Shown: positions 1 to 8,177 of the stretch, one piece after another | How the letters are laid out: each line of letters opens with the position of its first letter | Position numbering within the stretch: the stretch's first letter is position 1 | Source of the DNA: CAYURR01 sp964446745 | GTDB taxonomy: Bacteria; Bacillota; Clostridia; Lachnospirales; WQUN01 | Direction: 5' to 3' | NCBI GenBank assembly: GCA_964446745.1 | Contig: CAYURR010000104.1 | Span: forward strand, 1-10,740 | Length of the DNA stretch: 10,740 nucleotides | Notes under the pieces: generated by a model | The model's input: the letters and a program-made list of their open reading frames with translations, nothing else | What the model was told of the DNA's origin: nothing | Database searches by the model: none | Program-made: the position numbers and the translations under genes

Positions 1-189
1 TATATACTTGATTACCTTATATACTCGTCAGCTTAATCTCAGATATTTTTAAACTCGGAAACTACAGACGCTCGGGAGGTTCGATACGAAAACCTCAAGT
101 TGGATCATAACCTTGCAATTATACAGTAAGAGGTTTTCGTAGTCGCCCCAGGGTGTAATATGATGCTCCTTTGTATACCTGATTTAAGC
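1..189. other. Region downstream of the RHS stop without a recognised gene
   Basis: No complete gene with a normal start is visible before the left edge. On the minus strand, AAAGGAG (172-166) looks like a strong ribosome binding site but has no ATG, GTG or TTG at suitable spacing. A 44-codon open frame (183 to 52, stop 51-49) passes through it, with KEHHITPWGDYENLL near its start and its only ATG at 108. The stretch also contains the 12-bp inverted repeat. It could be a decayed immunity or toxin-tip remnant, or simply non-coding. No immunity gene can be named. Confidence 0.4.
85..141. repeat. 12-bp perfect inverted repeat downstream of the RHS gene
   Basis: The arms TACGAAAACCTC (85-96) and GAGGTTTTCGTA (130-141) are exact reverse complements separated by 33 bases. 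The spacing is long and there is no T tract on the minus strand, so it is not a typical intrinsic terminator. It could be a regulator or recombination site, or a loose mRNA hairpin. Its function is unknown. Confidence 0.6.
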
Positions 190-3100
190 TTAGAACTGCA
201 GATATCTTTGATCGGCGTTCGTTGGATATGCTATTCCTTTTGTTCCGTAGCTTGGTGTATTTAACGCTGTTGCAAACTTTTTAGCAGTCGAGGACGATCC
301 CGGGCTTGATCCCGAGAAACATATAAAGAGTTTTATATACGATGCTTGATTTACGTCATTTTGATAAGTCTGACTAAAATAATCAACGAAGGTACTACCC
401 TTTATTGGGCGCCATACCGCCACTCGATTATTATCTGAAATAACAAAGCAATGTCTGCCAAAGCCATGGCATGCAATAACCGCCGCTCTCTGTTCATTTG
501 CTACCTGAACCCCGTTGGCATTAATAACACGGAACGGGTTAAGACCAGCTGCACCGCGCGCAATATTATCATTAATGATGCTTCTACCAACGTCTTCAAA
601 CGTTGCATCGTCCATAAATGAAAAGAACTTATCGTTTTGGAAGAAATTGTTAAATGCTTGTCGTACATTCATTTTACCTGCATTAGTGTTCACATTGCGA
701 TTCATTGCCCGTTTACCATCATAAATAACATTAACTTCATTTTGTTCAATCATGACAGGCAACATTCTTGTCCCCCCCGGCTTCATGAGCCCGTATACGG
801 CGCGTGTCGCAAGTAAGCCCGTACCCATTCCGGATAGGCCGGCCATAGCAATGCTGACACCTGAAACAGGTGTATCGGTGATTGCGCTGTATGCAAGGCT
901 TCCCCCAACACCGGTCGCCAACCCTATCGTACAGCCTGTTACTATTCCAGTAGCGGTTATTTTTCCGACTTCGTACCCAGCTTTCATCATTGAACGCATA
1001 GTAAACTGACCTAACGGCCCCGCAACCGAACCCAATCCACCGATTGAACCACTTATCAACGAACCTAAAACCATTTTTGCCGTAATAGGTTCTTTGTCGC
1101 AAGCAGCGGTTACAAGCGAACCCGCTACCGAACTGACAGCGCCTGCTACCGCACCGACCACGGTTTCGGCAACTAATAACGATTCCGACGCCAAGGTAGC
1201 AGGAAGAAATGCCCCGGCAGTTGCAACCGTTGCAACTAAACCAACTATACCGACAATAGCCCCCAGTAAAACACCCCACCAACTGTCACCTTCCGGGTCG
1301 ATTTTGTTTATCGGGTCGTTTCCGCAAAAAACATATGGAGATTCGCTTCCGGGCTTAGGATCCAGGCTATAAAACCGTCCTATCTCCGGATCATAGAGCC
1401 GATAAGATGAATAATATAGACCTGTTTCTTCGTCGATACCGTATCCGTTGAATCCAAACGCTATCTCTCCAGTAATGGGCATACGCTTCCCGAACGGTGT
1501 ATAGTGTGTGGCGGCTATGGTCTTACCCTTATATCCTATTACTCGCGGTGAACCGAGGTGGTCTGTATAAACATCCTTCGTTCCATCCTTATCGATGATC
1601 GCCCGCATACCAAACTGACCGTATAAATACTGTTTTACGTCCCCATCAGCTAGTTTTATCTCCTCTGATAATTTACCGCCGCCATTATAAAGATAGATAG
1701 TCTTTTGTCCATTTGCATCGGTTTTAGTTAAACGATTACCCGCTACGTCATATGTAACATTGAAGTCTCCGGCGTTAGTTTGAAATGCTACCGGCCTGCC
1801 GTTGCTATAACCAATCGCATCTATACCGGCGGATTTTGACGCTGTCACCGCTCCGTCCGCGTTATATGTAAATCCACTTTCATCATCAACGCCAGCAAGT
1901 CGATCCGAATTCGCTTTATATAGATAATTCCGCAAGCGGTTACCTACCTGTGTGTTTATTATATTACTGTTTTTGTCGTAGGTAATGGATTTAATGCTTA
2001 TGTCCTCAAGTAACGTGTCTCCGTTATAGCATAGTGCCGAAGCCAAACGACCAAAATCATCATATTTAACCAGATACCGGACAGAGGAGGGCACACTCGG
2101 CGATGTAGTATTTAAGCTCACTGTGAACTCATCGATACGTGTGCCACTATAGTCAATCGTTTCCTCTAACAGTGGGGATCTAATGCTCTTTATCCAACCT
2201 GCTGATGTATATCCGTACTTAGTAGTTCCGCCATCCGTTATAACAGATTCAATCGTATCATTCGGCAAGTAAAAGAATTTTGCGACACTTGTACCGTCGT
2301 CGAAATATTCGCTTCTCATACGCCCTACGCAGTCGTAATCATAGATCAGTCGCTTACCCGCAACGTTTGTAGTGGATATTATATTGCTGTCGTTATCATA
2401 CTCTAAGCTCTCTGTAAAGCTTCTATCAACACCCGGAACCTTGACGGATTTGGATTTCCGTCTTCCGGCATTATCGTATGTATAACGCTCCTCTGAACAC
2501 GTAAGGCCATCCTCATTAAACGCCGAAACGTTCACAAGGGTTGTGAGCGAACCTATATCCCCGATGTCATCACCATATTTATAAATGCGGAGCTTCACTA
2601 TATTTCTCTCTGGATAACTTGGGTCATCGGGTGTACTTTGCGCTTGCTCCCATGTGTCAAAGCACAGCCCTTCTTCGATTATACGATGAAGCTCGTCGTA
2701 CTTTTGATAAACAAATCTGCCTGTGCGAGCAAGCTCCGGCGTTTGCATAAATCGTTGTTCGTCTAATTTATTGTAACAATACACTGTCTTACCGATACAG
2801 TTGGGATCACTCTTAGAAACGAGATTACCACGGTAATCATATCGTTTCTCACGGACAGCCGTGTTGTCCCCATCAAAGAATGCCGGTAGATACTCCCTTT
2901 CAATCTTTGTGACATCAGCATACTCCGTCGCAGATGCCGAGACAACAGACGAAGTCGTACCCAACGCCGCAACCGCAACCTGCTGCCTCTGTGAGTTTAT
3001 AATGGATACAGAGCGCTTTCCCTCCGGAGATGTTGTGACCATGTAATTATATTTACCGTTAGACAGCGAAAGCCCGGGAATACTTATATGGTCATATGAC

Positions 3101-6100
3101 AGCCTCGTGGTTTGTCTTTTCTCTATCGGGACATTTGGATTTATAGCGTATTCCTTACCCGGCAAGCCACTTTCGTTTTGCCTGCCGAGAGGCGTATGCT
3201 CAAACGCTTGAGACACATATGGAAAGCCTTCATCCTCCGGATATGCATCGGCAACGCGTCCTGTCATCAATCCGGTCGTACGATCTAACATCGCAAAATC
3301 ATTAATAAATCCAAACGGAATATCCCTTAACAAAACCGGCTTTGTTTGAGCTATGAGGCGATTTTCTTCATCATAGAAGTTCTGTGTCACAGTTATTTTA
3401 TCACCATCATACATCTGCCCCTGACGAATCCTTCCGGCAGTGTCAAGATAACGTATGCCGAATGAAATACCCGAGCCATAAAGTAATTTTGAATATGCCA
3501 CATTGCCTGATAGCTTTAGCGTCAGAGGCTTTTCGGTAACAGCTGCGTTAATGCCAAACACATACTCGCCGTTAAAGAAAAACATAACCTTTTTGCCCAC
3601 AAGCAGTAACCACTCGCCGTCTGCGGTATTACCGATGGCTTTTTCTGTTGTACTCCCAGCCGATAGCGTCCAATTACCCCCGGAATAGCTTACTGTTGCG
3701 CCGCCTAATGCAACAGATGGTCCATCACTTCCGCTTACATCCACATAAACCGCTGATGTACCATAATCCCCATTCGCTTCCTGTAAGGTTAACGTTTGGT
3801 TCGATGCGCAGACCGGCTCATAGTTTGAACTGTGTGTAAATTTCATGATCATTTCAGCGTTATATAGCGATCCTATACCATGGAATCTTGACAGCCTTTT
3901 ATAGAATGGTATGGTCATAGACGGCGCGGATTTCTCATTTATTACACCTATTGTGTTGTTGCGCCTATCTCTAATATTGAGTTTAAACTCCCTGTACGAG
4001 CTGATACCCGCATCAGGAATGAAGTCTTTATATACATTGATCATAGGTGGATTTCCGAATGGAGAGATACTGAATATATCAACATACACATCAAACCCGG
4101 ACGTGTTAGCGAATCCGAATTTAACATCCGATCGATCATGAACCGTAAAACGTGCCAAGTTGTAATTTTTGCCATTGCCCTTGGGGAAATTCGTTTCCGT
4201 AACATCTACATTGTCACCATTTATGGATATTTTGACCGAGCCGATGCTCCAACATGAGACAGCGTATTCACCACACGGCAATCGGCGTGTAATGGGTGTA
4301 ACAGATGAACTTTTTGATATCTTTAATGAGGAAGTTCCCGCAAATGACTTCTCACGTGTGATAAAGCCTTTCCATTCCGATGGGATATCTTCATATGCCT
4401 CGAATGTGCAAATCATTGTTTGTCCAGCCGTCACACTTGCATTGGTAACACTTCCAATCGGAAGAAGCCCATCCGAACTATAAATCTGCGACTGCAAAAT
4501 CCCCTCCGGAACCTCCTGCTCAATAATATTTCCGTTTATATCAACTGCGTTGACAAGACTACTTACCTTCCACTCATCACCATTCCACAAAAGCGTCTTT
4601 TTACTAAAAATAATACTTCTCTTTTTACCTGGAGCGCTATCGAACAGAAGTGACCTTTGTTCTACTATTTGAGATGTTTCATCATTCTTTTGCCATTCGA
4701 TCATGCTCCGGCCCAATTCGGCTATGCGGTTTTGATATGCCAATAACGGGTGTTCGGCCGCAGCCGGATATGAACTCTGTTTAGTCGTGATGTTATCCCC
4801 AAAAACATTACATGACGATGTTTTAACCGACGACGTTTCACCGGAATAGGCATCGTATTCCGTGTTGACAGTAGCAGTAACGCCACCCATCATAGAGGTC
4901 GACACGGAGGAGGCTGTGACCGCACCGTAGATTGTATATGTCCGCTCGGCGCATGGCATTTCGGCTATAGAGCGCGTTATGTTATATTGGAATGTCGTAC
5001 GTGACAATTCATTGTTTTCGCTGTCAAACACAATGGTATTACGGAGCTGGCCGTCTGTAGCATACGGTACGAACGAATTGTCCGATGGTAGGACATCAGC
5101 AAGGCTGTTGCAATAGCTGTATCGCGTAAAACCGTTACCTTCATTGCATTGACTGTACACATCTACGGTATAATACTTTGCATATCGGCCCGAGCTGTCG
5201 CAAACAGCGCTATCATCCTCATAAACATATGCCTTTCCGGTTTTAGCAAAGCCATCGTCGGCTATTATGCGCGCAACCTGGTAATTGGACACGGCTTCGT
5301 TAAAGCTATCGCCTGTGTTTACATAAATTAAGATGTTTTGGGCATCTTCTGCAGTAAAGACAGATATCCCTGTAGGAACATCCGGCAACGTTCCTTCAAT
5401 GGTATTATCCGGCAATGGCATCCCATTGACAAATCTGATATATCTTGACACATCGCTATTATCCGAATACGCAGCAAAATTACCTCCGTTCACAATTGAG
5501 CTCGAACGGCAGTCTACAAGCGTAATGATCGGACGTTCAAAAGGCGATGACGTATAAAGATCAAAGATCATATCACCGAATACGGCAATGCGCCCGCATA
5601 TTGACGGAGCATAACCTGTTTCATTCAGTTCACCGGGCTGCTCGTAATGTACCCAATATGGTATGGCTGACGGGAAGCTGACGGCGTTATTAGGATCGTA
5701 TATCAATGCCTGAGCCAATACCTCCTTACGCTCGGAGTCTATTACACGGCTTTGTAATACACAGTTATTGCCAGCTGCCTGCAGAACAGTTCCTTGATTA
5801 AAGTTAAAATCTGCCGTACTCAGCGAAATATTTTCCAAGACATCCTTGCCGTCAAATGCAAGCACAACTCCTCCCGAGATAATAAGCTGACCGGCTATCT
5901 CCGGCTGCCATGAGATCGGAGGTGTGTCCCAAATACTTTTGCCAACGTTTGCGGTGAAGGATTTGAGGTATATATTTTCAAAGCCATCACATATCTTGCA
6001 CACTATCAAGTCATAATAAAAGGCTGTTACATCCGTCTGATATACCGATGCAATAACGCATAAGCCGCCGTTAAAAGCAATGGATAAAGCGACCTGCTTT

Positions 6101-8094
6101 TTATCAGGGTCAAACACGGCTGTAACCTCCGGTATCACAACAGAAGCCGTCATAGACCAATTACCGAAGCCATCTAATGCAAATAAGCACAAACTGTTTG
6201 ACTTTTCTCCAGGCATGCCCTCAATGTCATAATCCAATAACGCATAACTATTACCGTTTGATGCTACTACGTATGCATGTGTCGTATCGAGCGTTTGTAC
6301 AGTTTTATTAGTCTTGCGGTGCAGCAGGTCGTACGTAAATAATGAGATACGCCCGTTATCTCGCTCGTTAACGATAAACCAATCACCATCGGCTGTGATT
6401 GAGCACCGTGCCGACGAAAATAGCTCCGAAACTTCAACCGTCCACGCGCCCAGTACATCAGGGTTTTCGCGGTAACACACCACTTTTGTCGTGTTGTCAG
6501 TCTCCGAGCATGAATATAAAATAACAGCACTGTCCGTAATGATCGCATCCGCAGTATCCCATATATTTACAAATGGTTGTTTTGGTGGTGTCCATGTTTG
6601 AAAACGACCAACCCAATTGTATATTCTGAACAGCGATGTACTCTCATTGTAGAGTAAAACAGCCGAGTAATCCTTTGCATTCCACATCTTTTTATCTGTG
6701 AAGTTATCCTTAGGTACTGTTAAACTGCGCGCGCTGCAATGCGTCAGCTGCTTTTGCGTGTAATCATATCTTATGACAGTTCCGGTTGCTGTTATAATGC
6801 TCTCCAAAGCACCAAGGTTTGAGGCTTGACCAGTGATATAACTAAACTGTTCCGGAGGTATCTCGCCACCCGATGAAAGCTTCCTAGTGACAGAAGTCAG
6901 CAATCGCTTTGCCATTGCCCCCTGTATAGCGGAATATCCGCTCAGTTGCATAATGTCAAATCCGAATTCAATGCGATCTATCATTTTTCTGTCCGGATTA
7001 AAGATGTCGATTCTCGAAAGATAACGCGTCTCATATCGGTACTGGTAACTACACGCCTCTGCAATAGGCTTGTCGGCATACGGGAACTGCGGATCGATAT
7101 ACTCCTTAGTATCAAGGTTATAGGTTTTTTCCCCATAACTTAAAACTACATGATAACCGCACGCATCCGTTATCTCAGATAGATAACAAGCTCTGGTGAA
7201 TTCCAGACCACCGTTGCCAACAGAGTGTGTATCCTGCAGATAGCTATAACACACCTCATCATCCCAAACGGATAGCTCTTTCGACAAATTCCATTGCAAA
7301 ACGGCGCGTACTTGTCCATCGGTATTGCTTGATGGGATGACCAAACCGTTATAATGTACTATATATTGGAGTGCAGAATTATTATTAATCCCGCCGAAAA
7401 CCTTTCTTATTCCATCCTTTTGGGTAATTAGCCACTTTTCAAATCGTGGAAAGTAAACAATTTTCGAAAAATCATAATTCGATGCCTCAAACATTATGCC
7501 ATCATAAAATACAGCGTAGCTTTTATCATTATCCATGGTAAGGCTAAACTCACACTCTTCTGTATCATCTACGATCACAATACAGGTCTCGGTTGTAGTG
7601 ATTTCAGATCCCATAGTTACAGCGACCCCTTGCGAATAGAAGCCCATTGAAAGCTCTAATGAGACTGTAGATTTACTCAATTCAGATCGAAATTTACCGT
7701 CGAGCTTAGCTATTTGCCATTCGCGTCTTGTTTGATAAAGCCTTGACAGCCCTCCTGTGCCGATATAGTAAAAGGTTTCACGTTCCGGAGGCAGGATTTG
7801 ACCTGTATCCGCGCGTATGATGGCAGGGTAACCGAATTGCCAGCCCAAGCCTAAAACCCCAGTAGGTTCGGATAGATTATCAGTCCTACTCGCCCTGTCG
7901 GTGCTACTTGAATAGCTTGCGGATATATGTATGCCTACACCGTTTCTATTAGGCAAGCCTGTTACCAGCGGGTAATCAAATGCAGCCTCGCCCTTAAAAA
8001 GATTTACAGAAGTTCCGAAATCCCCAGCGGAAAATCCGTCATATTGGGCTGATGTACCGCTTACTTGGGTAGTGTTTAGCTTCAAGTTATTCAT
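190..8094 (-). CDS. Giant RHS/YD-repeat polymorphic toxin protein with SpvB/TcB-like N-terminus, 2634 aa
   Basis: Start ATG at 8094 has GGAAAGGG directly upstream (8102-8095). The N-terminus has no signal peptide. Residues 33-90 match the SpvB/Tc-toxin B opening (FKGEAAFDYPL, PNRNGVG, YSSS, LGLGW). A typical TGTVIRYDYT motif lies near 435-447. About 455-900 is rich in strands with recurring GxW-type motifs (RFQTWTP, LGAWTVEV, GFGNWSM), suggesting a beta-propeller. About 1225-1340 resembles a jelly-roll carbohydrate-binding module (FAGTSSLKIS), and about 1411-1535 resembles a LamG-like sandwich. YD repeats (KRYDYRGNL, ERYTYDNAGRR, VTYDVAGNRL) run from about 1750. The RHS core (DHLGSPR, YTPFGKRMP, GLYYSSYRLYDPEIGRFYS, NDPINKIDPEG) ends near 2270. 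A 364-residue tip follows: Gly-rich hydrophobic segments, then a predicted cysteine-peptidase-like domain. In the family, the YD shell encloses the tip, which is released by cleavage at the DP...DPxG motif. The tip's toxic role is inferred. Confidence 0.95.
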   Translation of the reverse strand: MNNLKLNTTQVSGTSAQYDGFSAGDFGTSVNLFKGEAAFDYPLVTGLPNRNGVGIHISASYSSSTDRASRTDNLSEPTGVLGLGWQFGYPAIIRADTGQILPPERETFYYIGTGGLSRLYQTRREWQIAKLDGKFRSELSKSTVSLELSMGFYSQGVAVTMGSEITTTETCIVIVDDTEECEFSLTMDNDKSYAVFYDGIMFEASNYDFSKIVYFPRFEKWLITQKDGIRKVFGGINNNSALQYIVHYNGLVIPSSNTDGQVRAVLQWNLSKELSVWDDEVCYSYLQDTHSVGNGGLEFTRACYLSEITDACGYHVVLSYGEKTYNLDTKEYIDPQFPYADKPIAEACSYQYRYETRYLSRIDIFNPDRKMIDRIEFGFDIMQLSGYSAIQGAMAKRLLTSVTRKLSSGGEIPPEQFSYITGQASNLGALESIITATGTVIRYDYTQKQLTHCSARSLTVPKDNFTDKKMWNAKDYSAVLLYNESTSLFRIYNWVGRFQTWTPPKQPFVNIWDTADAIITDSAVILYSCSETDNTTKVVCYRENPDVLGAWTVEVSELFSSARCSITADGDWFIVNERDNGRISLFTYDLLHRKTNKTVQTLDTTHAYVVASNGNSYALLDYDIEGMPGEKSNSLCLFALDGFGNWSMTASVVIPEVTAVFDPDKKQVALSIAFNGGLCVIASVYQTDVTAFYYDLIVCKICDGFENIYLKSFTANVGKSIWDTPPISWQPEIAGQLIISGGVVLAFDGKDVLENISLSTADFNFNQGTVLQAAGNNCVLQSRVIDSERKEVLAQALIYDPNNAVSFPSAIPYWVHYEQPGELNETGYAPSICGRIAVFGDMIFDLYTSSPFERPIITLVDCRSSSIVNGGNFAAYSDNSDVSRYIRFVNGMPLPDNTIEGTLPDVPTGISVFTAEDAQNILIYVNTGDSFNEAVSNYQVARIIADDGFAKTGKAYVYEDDSAVCDSSGRYAKYYTVDVYSQCNEGNGFTRYSYCNSLADVLPSDNSFVPYATDGQLRNTIVFDSENNELSRTTFQYNITRSIAEMPCAERTYTIYGAVTASSVSTSMMGGVTATVNTEYDAYSGETSSVKTSSCNVFGDNITTKQSSYPAAAEHPLLAYQNRIAELGRSMIEWQKNDETSQIVEQRSLLFDSAPGKKRSIIFSKKTLLWNGDEWKVSSLVNAVDINGNIIEQEVPEGILQSQIYSSDGLLPIGSVTNASVTAGQTMICTFEAYEDIPSEWKGFITREKSFAGTSSLKISKSSSVTPITRRLPCGEYAVSCWSIGSVKISINGDNVDVTETNFPKGNGKNYNLARFTVHDRSDVKFGFANTSGFDVYVDIFSISPFGNPPMINVYKDFIPDAGISSYREFKLNIRDRRNNTIGVINEKSAPSMTIPFYKRLSRFHGIGSLYNAEMIMKFTHSSNYEPVCASNQTLTLQEANGDYGTSAVYVDVSGSDGPSVALGGATVSYSGGNWTLSAGSTTEKAIGNTADGEWLLLVGKKVMFFFNGEYVFGINAAVTEKPLTLKLSGNVAYSKLLYGSGISFGIRYLDTAGRIRQGQMYDGDKITVTQNFYDEENRLIAQTKPVLLRDIPFGFINDFAMLDRTTGLMTGRVADAYPEDEGFPYVSQAFEHTPLGRQNESGLPGKEYAINPNVPIEKRQTTRLSYDHISIPGLSLSNGKYNYMVTTSPEGKRSVSIINSQRQQVAVAALGTTSSVVSASATEYADVTKIEREYLPAFFDGDNTAVREKRYDYRGNLVSKSDPNCIGKTVYCYNKLDEQRFMQTPELARTGRFVYQKYDELHRIIEEGLCFDTWEQAQSTPDDPSYPERNIVKLRIYKYGDDIGDIGSLTTLVNVSAFNEDGLTCSEERYTYDNAGRRKSKSVKVPGVDRSFTESLEYDNDSNIISTTNVAGKRLIYDYDCVGRMRSEYFDDGTSVAKFFYLPNDTIESVITDGGTTKYGYTSAGWIKSIRSPLLEETIDYSGTRIDEFTVSLNTTSPSVPSSVRYLVKYDDFGRLASALCYNGDTLLEDISIKSITYDKNSNIINTQVGNRLRNYLYKANSDRLAGVDDESGFTYNADGAVTASKSAGIDAIGYSNGRPVAFQTNAGDFNVTYDVAGNRLTKTDANGQKTIYLYNGGGKLSEEIKLADGDVKQYLYGQFGMRAIIDKDGTKDVYTDHLGSPRVIGYKGKTIAATHYTPFGKRMPITGEIAFGFNGYGIDEETGLYYSSYRLYDPEIGRFYSLDPKPGSESPYVFCGNDPINKIDPEGDSWWGVLLGAIVGIVGLVATVATAGAFLPATLASESLLVAETVVGAVAGAVSSVAGSLVTAACDKEPITAKMVLGSLISGSIGGLGSVAGPLGQFTMRSMMKAGYEVGKITATGIVTGCTIGLATGVGGSLAYSAITDTPVSGVSIAMAGLSGMGTGLLATRAVYGLMKPGGTRMLPVMIEQNEVNVIYDGKRAMNRNVNTNAGKMNVRQAFNNFFQNDKFFSFMDDATFEDVGRSIINDNIARGAAGLNPFRVINANGVQVANEQRAAVIACHGFGRHCFVISDNNRVAVWRPIKGSTFVDYFSQTYQNDVNQASYIKLFICFSGSSPGSSSTAKKFATALNTPSYGTKGIAYPTNADQRYLQF
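193..777 (-). other. Predicted toxin tip of the RHS protein, clan CD cysteine-peptidase-like
   Basis: This is the variable C-terminal domain of the RHS protein (about residues 2440-2634), where polymorphic toxins carry their effector. A hydrophobic strand ends in a His-Gly pair (AAVIACHGFG; His 2543, bases 468-466). After 49 residues a second hydrophobic strand ends in Cys (YIKLFICFSGSS; Cys 2592, bases 321-319). It is followed by a Ser-rich turn, a helix (TAKKFATALN) and a strand (GTKGIAYP). In caspases, gingipains and C80 peptidases the catalytic His is followed by Gly and the Cys lies at the end of a strand some 45-50 residues on, so the pattern fits. Family membership was recognised only by motif and spacing, not by alignment. 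Another alpha/beta fold with fortuitous His and Cys is possible. The domain ends soon after the last strand, so it may be slightly shortened. Confidence 0.45.
778..1284 (-). other. Glycine-zipper hydrophobic linker between RHS core and tip
   Basis: Residues about 2271-2439 follow the DPEG end of the RHS core. They are dominated by Gly, Ala, Val, Leu and Ile in several membrane-like stretches (WWGVLLGAIVGIVGLVATV, TVVGAVAGAVSSVAGSLV, GKITATGIVTGCTIGLATG, VSIAMAGLSGMGTGLLAT). The GxxxG-like spacing is typical of pre-toxin segments in RHS and related proteins that are thought to help the tip cross or insert into a target membrane. That role is an inference from similar architecture. The stretch has no catalytic-looking motif of its own. 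Confidence 0.6.
1285..1629 (-). other. RHS repeat-associated core domain
   Basis: Residues about 2156-2270 hold the conserved RHS core: YLYGQFGMRA, YTDHLGSPR, THYTPFGKRM, FNGYGIDEETGLYYSS, YRLYDPEIGRFYSLDP, then YVFCGNDPINKIDPEG. In RHS and TcC proteins this region plugs the shell and cuts the C-terminal tip free by an aspartyl-protease-like reaction using the paired DP motifs. Both Asp-Pro pairs (LDP and IDPEG) are present, so self-cleavage after about residue 2270 is plausible. The boundary is approximate. Confidence 0.85.
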
Positions 8095-8102
8095 CCCTTT
8101 CC
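8095..8102 (-). promoter_or_regulatory. Ribosome binding site of the RHS gene
   Basis: GGAAAGGG directly precedes the ATG at 8094. The GGA part is at a usable 5-nt spacing, while the GGG touches the start codon, so the site is less ideal than that of the 412-residue gene. It sits just downstream of the terminator-like hairpin, which could influence access to it. Confidence 0.5.
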
Positions 8103-8110
8103 GATTTTTT

Positions 8111-8147
8111 AATAAAAAGGCTGTAGCAGATTTATATTGCTACAGCC
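8111..8147 (-). terminator. Intrinsic terminator / attenuator hairpin between the 388-aa gene and the RHS gene
   Basis: A perfect 10-bp stem (arms 8119-8128 and 8138-8147, GGCTGTAGCA / TGCTACAGCC) encloses a 9-nt loop. Read on the minus strand it is followed at once by TTTTTATT, the layout of a rho-independent terminator for the glycine-rich genes. Its T tract ends 16 nt before the RHS ATG, leaving space only for a ribosome binding site and not for a promoter. The RHS gene must therefore be expressed by read-through, or from a promoter upstream of the hairpin. Confidence 0.8.
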
Positions 8148-8177
8148 CTATGTATCTATTTTATATTCGTTCTTATA

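Noticed and set aside
85..141. Reading the 12-bp inverted repeat as the RHS terminator
   Set aside because: The 33-nt loop and lack of a following T tract on the minus strand do not fit an intrinsic terminator.
160..262. Short plus-strand frame beginning ATGATGCTCC across the RHS stop
   Set aside because: About 33 codons, antisense to the RHS 3' end, without a ribosome binding site or recognisable product.
746..1282. Minus-strand 178-aa open frame within the RHS tip region
   Set aside because: It is a shifted-frame shadow of the hydrophobic Gly/Ala-rich linker, rich in Cys and Arg in a way not typical of a real protein. The RHS frame is intact here.
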